Source: an uncultured Cyclobacteriaceae bacterium
GTDB lineage: Bacteria; Bacteroidota; Bacteroidia; Cytophagales; Cyclobacteriaceae
Assembly (NCBI GenBank): GCA_937146645.1
Contig: CAKZRQ010000013.1
Span: 124,001-188,000, forward strand
Direction: 5' to 3'
DNA: 64,000 bases
Part shown: piece by piece, positions 8,330 to 15,240 of the stretch
How the letters are laid out: every line of letters starts with the position of its first letter
Position numbering within the stretch: the stretch's first letter is position 1
The notes under the pieces: generated by a model
What the model was told of the DNA's origin: nothing
Databases searched by the model: none
Seen by the model: the letters and a program-made list of their open reading frames with translations, nothing else
Translations under genes and position numbers: made by a program

Positions 8330-8998
8330 ATGTCCAGTCCTCAAACTATTTCTGAAGAAAGTAAAGTAGATATCAAACTTTGGATCTGCCGGGGATTGAT
8401 CATTGCGATATACACTGCTGGAGCGGTAGGGCTAAGCATTCCTGAATACAAGGAGCTTTTTGAGTTCCTCACTCCCTTTCAGTTAATCGGCACCACCTGT
8501 CTCCTACTGCTATTTCATCGGGGTTGGAATGATTCATTTCCCATTTTCGGAGCTGCGGCATTCTGGATAGGGTTTGGATCGGAAATCATCGGCATCCATA
8601 CTGGATATCTATACGGTGATTATGTATATGGACCCACTTTGGGCCCAAAGCTTTGGGAGGTCCCACTAGTCATAGGCTTAAACTGGTTCCTTCTGGTCTA
8701 TCTCAGCGGAGCTTTATTCGTGAAATCAGTAAGCAATGACTTTGCGGCAGCGGCCCTGGGTGCTGGAGTCATGACAGCCATGGATTATGTGATGGAGCCG
8801 GTGGCAGTAGCAATGAATATGTGGTACTGGAAATTTGATATCATCCCCGCATCAAATTATGCAGGATGGTTTCTTGTCGCATTCCTTATCCACCTGATTT
8901 ATAGAAAAGCAAATTTTGCCAAGGAGAATCCCCTTGTTCCCTATTTGCTGGTTTCAATGATTTTATTTTTTACAATTTTGAATTTCACCATCGAATAA
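8330..8998 (+). CDS. cruF: Carotenoid 1,2-hydratase CruF-like membrane protein (DUF422)
   Basis: 222 aa with six or seven predicted hydrophobic helices and no signal peptide. It resembles the CruF/DUF422 carotenoid biosynthesis family: an SEIIGIHTGYLYGDYVYGPTLGPK segment (residues about 86-108), a VPLVIGLNWFLLVY helix and AMDYVMEPVA near residue 150. Family members add water to the psi end of acyclic or monocyclic carotenoids, giving the 1'-hydroxyl of pigments such as flexixanthin, saproxanthin or myxol. It lies 88 nt upstream of crtZ and heads the pigment region. The fold family is well supported. The exact substrate (gamma-carotene-type) is inferred from the neighbouring crtZ and crtW. Confidence 0.8.
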   Translation: MSSPQTISEESKVDIKLWICRGLIIAIYTAGAVGLSIPEYKELFEFLTPFQLIGTTCLLLLFHRGWNDSFPIFGAAAFWIGFGSEIIGIHTGYLYGDYVYGPTLGPKLWEVPLVIGLNWFLLVYLSGALFVKSVSNDFAAAALGAGVMTAMDYVMEPVAVAMNMWYWKFDIIPASNYAGWFLVAFLIHLIYRKANFAKENPLVPYLLVSMILFFTILNFTIE

Positions 8999-9086
8999 CG
9001 ATCGGTCAAATATCAGATTCTGCAATTGGTTGATTATTTGCTAGTAATGTGAAAAACAAAACCTTAACTAAACGGTTGTCAACATA

Positions 9087-9533
9087 ATGGTAAAGGCGGT
9101 AGGCTTTATTATACTCGGATTTGTCATCATGGAATTTTCCGGGTGGGCCATACATAAATATTTAATGCACGGTCCCCTTTGGTCAATTCACAAGACTCAT
9201 CATCAGCCTTCGAAGACCTGGTTTGAGTTGAACGATTTGTTTTCGCTACTTTTTGGAAGCGTGGCTGTCGTCTTAATAATCCTTGGAGTCGGAGATTTTG
9301 ATTATAGATTTTGGATAGGTGTAGGCATTAGTCTTTATGGCATGCTTTACTTCTTTCTACATGATGTATTGATCCATCGCAGATTAAAATGGTTTCAGCG
9401 ACCCGGCAACTATCTACTGCGAGGTATTTTTAAAGCTCATCAGGCCCACCACAAAACCAACCAAAAGGAAGATGCTGTATCCTTCGGACTCTTTGTGGTA
9501 CCAAAAAAATATTTTAAAGAAGAAGAGCGGTGA
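9087..9533 (+). CDS. crtZ: Beta-carotene 3-hydroxylase CrtZ (sterol desaturase/fatty acid hydroxylase superfamily)
   Basis: 148 aa, about the usual CrtZ length. Membrane-bound di-iron enzyme with its histidine clusters visible: HKYLMH (His23, His28), HKTHH (His35, 38, 39), HDVLIHRR, and HQAHH near residues 126-130. It hydroxylates C-3 of beta-ionone rings. Four or so hydrophobic segments surround the motifs. The last four bases overlap the following regulator gene (GTGA), which means translational coupling between this pathway gene and its likely regulator. Short size and motif spacing separate it from longer sterol desaturases. Confidence 0.9.
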   Translation: MVKAVGFIILGFVIMEFSGWAIHKYLMHGPLWSIHKTHHQPSKTWFELNDLFSLLFGSVAVVLIILGVGDFDYRFWIGVGISLYGMLYFFLHDVLIHRRLKWFQRPGNYLLRGIFKAHQAHHKTNQKEDAVSFGLFVVPKKYFKEEER

Positions 9534-10426
9534 GTACTTATTCAATTAAGGATTTAGAACAACTGTCTGGGATTAAAGCCCATACATTGCGTATTTGGGA
9601 ACAGAGATATAATCTGCTTGATCCAAAGCGAACAGAGACGAATATTCGTTATTATGACGATGATGATCTGAAGCTTATTCTTAATGTTGCTCTCCTGAAT
9701 GACAATGGTTTCAAAATCAGTAAGATTGCTTCCATGTCCGAAACAGACATGCGTGAAGAGGTGGTCAAGCTCACTGAAAGATCTCTTACGCATGATGACC
9801 AGATTCATGCCTTAACGATTTGCATGATCGAAATGGATGAGGAGCGATTCGACAAAGTTCTTTCCACAAATATTCTGAAACTTGGGTTTGAGCAGACCAT
9901 GCTCAACATTATATATCCTTTCATGTCCAAGATTGGAGTGCTTTGGCAAACCGGTGCAGTAAACCCGGCCCAGGAGCATTTCATCTCTAACCTGGTGAGG
10001 CAAAAGCTCATTGTGGCTATTGACGGTCAAATCAATGTTCAAGGGGGAAAGAAATTTCTTCTATTCCTTCCTGAAGGAGAGCTTCATGAAATCTCAATAC
10101 TTTTTGCGAGCTACATTATAAAGAGTCAGGGCCATCGAGTGATCTATTTAGGTCAAAGCACACCGAATGATGATTTGCTTTCAGTTTATAAGCTGCACGA
10201 ACCTGAATTTCTTCTGACAGTTATTACTACTTCTCCTTCCGCTGAATATGCTCAGGATTACATTGATGCGCTCAGCGAGCGGTTCTCCGACGCGACTGTT
10301 CTCGTGACAGGATATCAAGTGATAGGTCAGGACCTATCCTTCCCTTCAAATGTAAAATGTCTCAATTATATCAGGGATATTAAGGAGTATGTGGAAGAGG
10401 TAGAGCAGGCTCCTCAAGAGAAATAG
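9530..10426 (+). CDS. MerR-family regulator with B12-binding domain (CarH/LitR-like)
   Basis: 298 aa from a GTG start that overlaps the crtZ stop. Residues 4-70 are a MerR-type winged helix (YSIKDLEQLSGIKAHTLRIW, then the wing ETNIRYYDDDDL). Residues about 85-165 are the four-helix cap with the W-x9-EH motif (Trp139...Glu149-His150) of adenosylcobalamin-sensing CarH proteins. Residues 175-290 are a Rossmann-like cobalamin domain with the lower-ligand motif ELHEIS (His186). In studied CarH proteins the residue after the Trp is the His that ligates cobalt after light exposure. Here it is Gln140. It probably represses the neighbouring crt operon in a cobalamin-dependent way, and light response is uncertain. 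Confidence 0.88.
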   Translation: MSTYSIKDLEQLSGIKAHTLRIWEQRYNLLDPKRTETNIRYYDDDDLKLILNVALLNDNGFKISKIASMSETDMREEVVKLTERSLTHDDQIHALTICMIEMDEERFDKVLSTNILKLGFEQTMLNIIYPFMSKIGVLWQTGAVNPAQEHFISNLVRQKLIVAIDGQINVQGGKKFLLFLPEGELHEISILFASYIIKSQGHRVIYLGQSTPNDDLLSVYKLHEPEFLLTVITTSPSAEYAQDYIDALSERFSDATVLVTGYQVIGQDLSFPSNVKCLNYIRDIKEYVEEVEQAPQEK

Positions 10427-10446
10427 TTTAAAAATTAAGCACTTTA

Positions 10447-10457
10447 CTTAAACAAAG
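10447..10457 (-). promoter_or_regulatory. Putative operator, inverted copy of CTTTGTTTAAG
   Basis: The plus strand reads CTTAAACAAAG, the exact reverse complement of the 10537 element core. It overlaps the left arm of the terminator downstream of the MerR gene. It is one of four such sites in 170 bases. Confidence 0.5.
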
Positions 10458-10480
10458 GCATTTCATTGAGATGCCTTTTT
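10454..10480 (+). terminator. Intrinsic terminator after the MerR/CarH-like gene
   Basis: AAAGGCAT (10454-10461) pairs with ATGCCTTT (10471-10478), followed by T residues. It lies 28 nt after the regulator's stop, so cruF-crtZ-regulator forms a unit separate from the sigma-crtI-crtB operon. Confidence 0.75.
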
Positions 10481-10536
10481 CAATTATAAAAGTGTCCAAA
10501 TGATCATTTTGGGCTGATTTAAGGGAGTCATGGAAT

Positions 10537-10548
10537 TTTTGTTTAAGC
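10537..10548 (+). promoter_or_regulatory. Putative operator, direct copy 1 (TTTTGTTTAAGC)
   Basis: An exact 12-base match to the site at 10581-10592, with start points 44 nt apart (about four helical turns, so on the same DNA face). It lies upstream of the predicted -33 element of the sigma-crt promoter. It is probably bound by the adjacent MerR-type regulator, which is an inference from position and repetition. Confidence 0.6.
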
Positions 10549-10574
10549 TTTTTGAAAAATAATTCAACATTTTC

Positions 10575-10605
10575 ATTGCATTTTGTTTAAGCATTGTTAC
10601 ATTTG
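10575..10605 (+). promoter_or_regulatory. Predicted Bacteroidota sigma-70 promoter of the sigma-crtI-crtB operon
   Basis: A -33-like ATTG (10575-10578; consensus TTTG) is followed by a 19-nt spacer and then TACATTTG (10598-10605), a full match to the -7 consensus TAnnTTTG. The start of transcription would fall near 10611, leaving a leader of about 18 nt before the ATG. The spacer contains one operator copy, as is typical for MerR-controlled promoters. Confidence 0.55.
10581..10592 (+). promoter_or_regulatory. Putative operator, direct copy 2 in the promoter spacer (TTTTGTTTAAGC)
   Basis: Identical over 12 bases to the site at 10537-10548 and located between the predicted -33 and -7 elements. 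A bound protein here would directly affect RNA polymerase. Confidence 0.6.
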
Positions 10606-10615
10606 ATTAAACAAA
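10602..10615. promoter_or_regulatory. Putative operator, palindromic copy overlapping the -7 box
   Basis: TTTGATTAAACAAA is a near-perfect palindrome (one mismatched pair), and its right part TTAAACAAA is the exact inverse of TTTGTTTAA. It covers the last four bases of the -7 element and the expected start of transcription, a position suited to repression. Confidence 0.55.
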
Positions 10616-10628
10616 AAACCAGAACACC

Positions 10629-11141
10629 ATGACGACTCTTGAATTTAGCTACTCACTTAATAAGATGTCAAGCAGTCTTAAGCCATTTGCGCTTAAATTG
10701 ACTAGAGACATGGACGATGCAAACGACCTATTGCAAGACACAATGGTCAAGGCATTTACGAATAAGGATAAGTTTACAGAGGGAACCAATCTAAAAGCTT
10801 GGCTCTACACGATCATGAAGAATACCTTCATCACTAACTACCAAAGAATGGTGAGACGAGGTACTTTCGTAGATACTACGGATAATCTCCATTACATTAA
10901 TTCGAGCGGAGCTCGTATTGAGAATGGTGCCTATCAAAACTTCACAATGGATGACACATATGCAGCTATAGACAAGTTGGATGATGTGTATAAGACTCCG
11001 TTCATGATGCACTTTAGAGGTTTTAAGTATCATGAAATTGCAGAGAAGCTTAATATTCCGATTGGAACTGTGAAAAATAGAATTCATATTGCTCGTAAGC
11101 TTTTGAAAGCAGAACTCACAGTTTACAGACACAAGAATTAA
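10629..11141 (+). CDS. ECF-type RNA polymerase sigma factor of the crt operon
   Basis: 170 aa. Region 2 is at residues about 15-75 (LTRDMDDANDLLQDTMVKAF, then NLKAWLYTIMKNTFI). Region 4 is at about 115-165, with helix-turn-helix KYHEIAEKLNIPIGTVKNRIHIARK. The length and two-domain layout are those of ECF sigma factors. It is the first gene of the operon and ends 3 nt before crtI, so it is made together with the pigment enzymes. No anti-sigma factor (a membrane protein with a cytoplasmic zinc or ASD domain) is adjacent, so control is probably at transcription by the operator cluster upstream. Its own target promoters are unknown. Confidence 0.9.
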   Translation: MTTLEFSYSLNKMSSSLKPFALKLTRDMDDANDLLQDTMVKAFTNKDKFTEGTNLKAWLYTIMKNTFITNYQRMVRRGTFVDTTDNLHYINSSGARIENGAYQNFTMDDTYAAIDKLDDVYKTPFMMHFRGFKYHEIAEKLNIPIGTVKNRIHIARKLLKAELTVYRHKN

Positions 11142-11144
11142 AAT

Positions 11145-12626
11145 ATGAGCCAGAAAAATGTGGTAGTGATAGGTTCGGGGTTCGCCGGTCTATCCGCAGC
11201 TACCCATCTGGCAAAAAATAACTACTCAGTCACCCTGATTGAAAAAAATGAGTCCCCTGGTGGAAGAGCGCGGAAGTTCATCCATCAGGGGTTTGTTTTT
11301 GACATGGGTCCGAGTTGGTATTGGATGCCGGATGTATTTGAAGATTATTTCGCCCACTTCGGAAAGAAGCCTGAAGATTATTATCACCTGAAAAGGCTTG
11401 ACCCGTCCTACGCAGTAGTTTACGGAGAGGAGGATACTTTGGACATCCCTGCAAATTTGGATGACTTTAAGCAAATGCTTGAAGATATTGAGCCTGGGGC
11501 AGCTAAGCAACTGGATGAATTTCTGGCTCAGGCCAAATACAAATACGAGGTTGGAATTCATGACCTGGTAGGTCGACCAAGCAGATCCGTGTTTGAGTTC
11601 ACATCCCCAAAACTACTGGTGGATATGATAAGAATGGATATTTTCCAATCCATGTCGAAACATGTTCGGAAGTTTTTCAAACACGATAAGATCATTCGCT
11701 TAATGGAGTTTCCGGTTTTGTTTCTGGGTGAGACAGCCGAAAACATACCAGCGCTATACAGCCTGATGAATTACGCAGATATAGCTCTCGGAACTTGGTA
11801 TCCGATGGGAGGGATGCATGAGGTGATAAAAGGCATGGTCAAACTAGCCGAGGAACAAGGAGTGAGCATTAGGTATGATTCCGAAGTTGAAGAAATAGAA
11901 ATCGAAAATGGACTGGCAAAGCGAGTTCGTCTGATTTCGGGAGAAAAAATCGAGGCCGATGTAGTGGTAGCCGGCGCTGACTATCATCATGTGGATAAAC
12001 ATTTAGTCAATCCCAAGTACTCAAATTACTCGGAAGACTATTGGGATAAGCGAGTCATGGCTCCGTCCAGTCTATTGTTCTATCTCGGAATTGATAAAAA
12101 ACTAAAGAATTTACGTCATCATAATTTATTTTTTGATGAACCTTTAGGACCTCATGCCGATGCAATTTACACAAATCCCAGATGGCCTGAAAAGCCTCTC
12201 TTCTACGCCTCGGTTCCTTCATTGACTGACCCCTCTGTCGCACCTGAAGGGAAAGAAAATATGTTCCTTTTGATTCCCTTAGCTCCAGATCTCGAAGACA
12301 CTGAAGAGATGAGGGAAAAGTACTATGATATCATCATGGATAGACTAGAAAGGATTACTGGTCAGGAAGTTAGATCTCATGTGATTTACAAAAGATCTTA
12401 TGCTCATGCTGATTTCAAGTCGGATTATCATGCCTTTAAGGGTAATGCATATGGTTTGGCCAATACTTTAACCCAAACCGCAGTTTTAAAGCCCTCACTA
12501 AAAAATAAAAAGGTATCCAATCTTTATTACACAGGCCAACTTACAGTCCCAGGTCCAGGTGTTCCTCCTTCACTAATCTCAGGAAGAGTTGTGTCCGGAG
12601 AGGTGATGAAAGAAAACAATTTGTAA
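11145..12626 (+). CDS. crtI: Phytoene desaturase CrtI
   Basis: 493 aa. The FAD-binding dinucleotide fold is at the N-terminus (VVVIGSGFAGLSAATHLA, residues 5-22, then IEKNESPGGRA). The CrtI C-terminal signature is YYTGQLTVPGPGVPPSLISG, near residues 461-480. The enzyme converts 15-cis-phytoene to all-trans-lycopene in four FAD-dependent steps at the membrane. The start ATG lies 3 nt after the sigma gene. Because CrtD (1-hydroxycarotenoid 3,4-desaturase) and CrtO-type ketolases share this fold, the assignment rests on the neighbouring crtB and operon position. CrtI is by far the most likely. Confidence 0.92.
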   Translation: MSQKNVVVIGSGFAGLSAATHLAKNNYSVTLIEKNESPGGRARKFIHQGFVFDMGPSWYWMPDVFEDYFAHFGKKPEDYYHLKRLDPSYAVVYGEEDTLDIPANLDDFKQMLEDIEPGAAKQLDEFLAQAKYKYEVGIHDLVGRPSRSVFEFTSPKLLVDMIRMDIFQSMSKHVRKFFKHDKIIRLMEFPVLFLGETAENIPALYSLMNYADIALGTWYPMGGMHEVIKGMVKLAEEQGVSIRYDSEVEEIEIENGLAKRVRLISGEKIEADVVVAGADYHHVDKHLVNPKYSNYSEDYWDKRVMAPSSLLFYLGIDKKLKNLRHHNLFFDEPLGPHADAIYTNPRWPEKPLFYASVPSLTDPSVAPEGKENMFLLIPLAPDLEDTEEMREKYYDIIMDRLERITGQEVRSHVIYKRSYAHADFKSDYHAFKGNAYGLANTLTQTAVLKPSLKNKKVSNLYYTGQLTVPGPGVPPSLISGRVVSGEVMKENNL

Positions 12627-12631
12627 ACAAA
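12620..12631. promoter_or_regulatory. Possible internal operator-like palindrome between crtI and crtB
   Basis: TTTGTAAACAAA spans the crtI stop codon and is palindromic except for its central pair. Its right half GTAAACAAA differs from the operator core TTAAACAAA by one base. It may be a weak fifth regulator site or a coincidence. Confidence 0.3.
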
Positions 12632-12648
12632 AAAGTATATTTTGTACT

Positions 12649-13491
12649 ATGAACGCTGTAGAACTATACGACAATACTGCCCTTGAATGCAGCAGACTAA
12701 TCACCCAGCGCTACAGTACAAGTTTTACTTTGGGTATCAAAACACTGGATAAAAAATTCCATCTACCTATATATGCGATATACGGATTTGTAAGGTATGC
12801 AGATGAAATTGTAGACACGTTCCATGATCAGGACAAAGGAAAGCTTCTAGAAAAATTCAAGAAGAATACCTATGAGGCCATAGAGACAAAGCTCTCTTTG
12901 AATCCTGTCTTACATGCTTTTCAATTAATGGTCAATAAATACGAAATCGACCATGATTTGATTGAATCCTTCCTTCGCAGTATGGAAATGGATTTAGATT
13001 TTAAGACGTACAATGACCATAGATACCACGAATACATCTATGGATCTGCGGAGGTCGTAGGTTTGATGTGCTTGAAGGTTTTCGTAGAGGGCGACGAAGA
13101 AATGTACGAGCGCTTAAAAGAGCCAGCTTGTAAGCTTGGAGCAGCTTTCCAAAAGGTTAACTTCCTTCGAGATATAAAGAGTGATTTCGAGGAGAGAGGC
13201 AGAGTCTATTTCCCAGGAGTCGATTACTCGCACTTCGATAAAACTGCCAAACAGGCTATCGAAGAAGATATTCAGAAAGATTTCGATGAATCTCTAATTG
13301 GTATTGAGGGACTACCTGAAGGTGCTCAGCTCGGGGTAAGAGTTGCCTATCTATATTATCAGAAGCTATTCGATAAGATAAAAGGCTTACCAGCTGAAAC
13401 CATTACTCAAGAAAGAATCAGGATACCTAATTCTAAGAAACTTACGCTGCTTCTTGGAACCTATTTTGGGACTAAGCTGGGTATTTCATAA
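12649..13491 (+). CDS. crtB: Phytoene synthase CrtB (squalene/phytoene synthase family)
   Basis: 280 aa, the usual length. Both Mg-binding aspartate motifs are present: DEIVD at residues 52-56 and DIKSD at 175-179 (in NFLRDIKSDFEERGRVYFP). The enzyme condenses two geranylgeranyl diphosphates to 15-cis-phytoene via prephytoene diphosphate. It is cytosolic or membrane-associated and lies 22 nt after crtI. The GGPP synthase that feeds it is not in this window. Confidence 0.94.
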   Translation: MNAVELYDNTALECSRLITQRYSTSFTLGIKTLDKKFHLPIYAIYGFVRYADEIVDTFHDQDKGKLLEKFKKNTYEAIETKLSLNPVLHAFQLMVNKYEIDHDLIESFLRSMEMDLDFKTYNDHRYHEYIYGSAEVVGLMCLKVFVEGDEEMYERLKEPACKLGAAFQKVNFLRDIKSDFEERGRVYFPGVDYSHFDKTAKQAIEEDIQKDFDESLIGIEGLPEGAQLGVRVAYLYYQKLFDKIKGLPAETITQERIRIPNSKKLTLLLGTYFGTKLGIS

Positions 13492-13576
13492 TTGTCCACT
13501 TAAATAATATCTCACTTAATCCGTAGTACACCCCTAATTCTATCAAACATTTCAAACGATTGAAAGTTAATTACTC

Positions 13577-14422
13577 GTGAAAAATCTGCAGGTACATATC
13601 GATCAACATTCGGGCTTTTGCTTCGGTGTAGTCTATGCGATCGAAATGGCAGAGGAAATTCTGGATGATCAGGGTTATCTCTATTGTCTTGGGGACATCG
13701 TACACAATGATGAAGAGGTAAGGAGACTAAGTGAAAAGGGCTTGAGAATTATCAATCATGAAGATTTGAAAACTCTCTACAATGAAAAAGTCCTCATCCG
13801 TGCTCATGGAGAGCCTCCATCTACTTATGAGCTTTCGATCCAAAATAATTTAACCCTTATTGATGCCAGCTGTCCGGTGGTTTTAAAACTGCAGAACAGG
13901 ATTAAGAATTCTTTTGACAAGGAAGAGCAAATCTACATTTATGGGAAGCATGGGCATGCCGAAGTGATCGGCTTGCTTGGACAAACGAATAATAAGGCTG
14001 TGGTATTCCAAGACATTGCAGAGTTGGATATGGCTACAATGCCAAAGAACATTACGCTTTACAGTCAGACCACTAAGTCCACGGATAAATTTTATGAGAT
14101 CAATGACATTCTTAAAGAGAATGGAATTGAAGTCAGGAAAAATGACACCATTTGCAGACAAGTTTCCAACCGAGACAAAGAATTGAGGGATTTTGCCGAA
14201 CGGTTTGATAGAATCGTTTTTGTGAGTGGTACCAAATCCTCGAATGGTAAGGTCCTATTCAACGTTTGCAAAGAAAAAAACCCAAATACTTACTTCGTTT
14301 CGAATGCGGACCAAATCGACAATGGTTGGTTTGAGCAGGATGAAACAATAGGAATCTGTGGTGCCACTTCCACACCCATGTGGCTCATGGAAGAAGTGAA
14401 AGAAAGAATTTTAACTTTCTAA
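13577..14422 (+). CDS. ispH: 4-hydroxy-3-methylbut-2-enyl diphosphate reductase IspH
   Basis: 281 aa from a GTG start chosen because the conserved N-terminal GFCFGV begins at residue 13. The three cysteine ligands of the [4Fe-4S] cluster are Cys15, Cys99 (IDASCPVV) and Cys193 (TICRQVSNR). Other landmarks are RAHGEPPSTY (residues 75-84) and SGTKSSNG. It carries out the last MEP-pathway step, giving IPP and DMAPP. It follows crtB by 85 nt and is 21 nt before crtW, so precursor supply is coupled with pigment synthesis. Dxs of the same pathway is at 58.2 kb. Confidence 0.93.
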   Translation: MKNLQVHIDQHSGFCFGVVYAIEMAEEILDDQGYLYCLGDIVHNDEEVRRLSEKGLRIINHEDLKTLYNEKVLIRAHGEPPSTYELSIQNNLTLIDASCPVVLKLQNRIKNSFDKEEQIYIYGKHGHAEVIGLLGQTNNKAVVFQDIAELDMATMPKNITLYSQTTKSTDKFYEINDILKENGIEVRKNDTICRQVSNRDKELRDFAERFDRIVFVSGTKSSNGKVLFNVCKEKNPNTYFVSNADQIDNGWFEQDETIGICGATSTPMWLMEEVKERILTF

Positions 14423-14443
14423 GATTTCAAACCATCTTTAGCC

Positions 14444-15157
14444 ATGGATATGGCCGAAAATTCCACACCCTCTTTCAAGCCAAAAAATCAGGGAGTGATC
14501 ATAGCAATGATCATTATCCTCCTATGGGCTTTATCTCTCAGCTATTGGCTCCTATTTGATCTTAACTGGAAAAATCCTTTAACCTACCTCGGAATTCTCC
14601 TTCAAACACACCTTTACACAGGCCTTTTTATTACAGCTCATGATGCAATGCACGGGTTAGTGTCCCCGAACAAAAAGGTAAATCATGCTTTGGGCTGGAT
14701 CAGTGCTATCCTTTTTTCCTATAATTTTTATTGGAGGCTGTTTCCGAAACACCATGAACATCACCGTTACGTGGCCACGGATAAAGATCCAGACTACCAT
14801 GAATCTGATAATTTCTTTCTCTGGTATTTCAGCTTTGCAAAGCAATACATAAATATCTGGCAGTTCATTCTTATGGCTATCACATACAACCTACTCAAGT
14901 TGATTCTGCCCTATGAAAATCTGATCGTATTTTGGATGGTACCAGCGATTCTTTCAACGCTCCAACTTTTTTACTTTGGAACGTACCTTCCCCACCGTGG
15001 TGAAAGCGAAAATGAGCATCACTCAAAATCCCAAAAGAAAAACCATGCATGGGCGTTTCTAAGTTGCTATTTCTTTGGCTACCACTACGAACATCATAAT
15101 TCTCCTGGGACCCCTTGGTGGAGGCTCTGGGCAGAAAAAGAGAAACAAACAGCTTGA
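14444..15157 (+). CDS. crtW: Beta-carotene ketolase CrtW
   Basis: 237 aa membrane di-iron oxygenase of the fatty-acid desaturase superfamily. CrtW signatures are LFITAHDAMHG (His66, His70), KHHEHHRYVATDKDPDYH (His103-His107), GTYLPHR and FGYHYEHHNSPGTPWWRLW near the C-terminus, with hydrophobic segments between. It introduces the 4-keto group on beta-ionone rings. Together with CrtZ it would make a 3-hydroxy-4-keto ring. It is the last gene of the operon, with a small dyad directly after its stop. Confusion with an acyl-lipid desaturase is unlikely given the C-terminal motif. Confidence 0.9.
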   Translation: MDMAENSTPSFKPKNQGVIIAMIIILLWALSLSYWLLFDLNWKNPLTYLGILLQTHLYTGLFITAHDAMHGLVSPNKKVNHALGWISAILFSYNFYWRLFPKHHEHHRYVATDKDPDYHESDNFFLWYFSFAKQYINIWQFILMAITYNLLKLILPYENLIVFWMVPAILSTLQLFYFGTYLPHRGESENEHHSKSQKKNHAWAFLSCYFFGYHYEHHNSPGTPWWRLWAEKEKQTA

Positions 15158-15177
15158 TTTTGATGATTTACATCAAA
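15158..15177 (+). terminator. Possible weak terminator after crtW
   Basis: TTTGATG / CATCAAA form a 7-bp stem with a 5-nt loop directly behind the crtW stop codon, followed by TTTTCC. The stem is A/T-rich and the U-run short, so this is a weak call. Confidence 0.35.
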
Positions 15178-15240
15178 TTTTCCATGAGATAAAAACTTTT
15201 TGCAACAGAATTGATTTTGATGTTAACCTAAACCAACATC

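Noticed and set aside
15158..15177. FNR-like dyad (TTGAT...ATCAA) after crtW
   Set aside because: The half-sites are 7 nt apart and not 4, and the position right after a stop codon fits a small terminator stem better.
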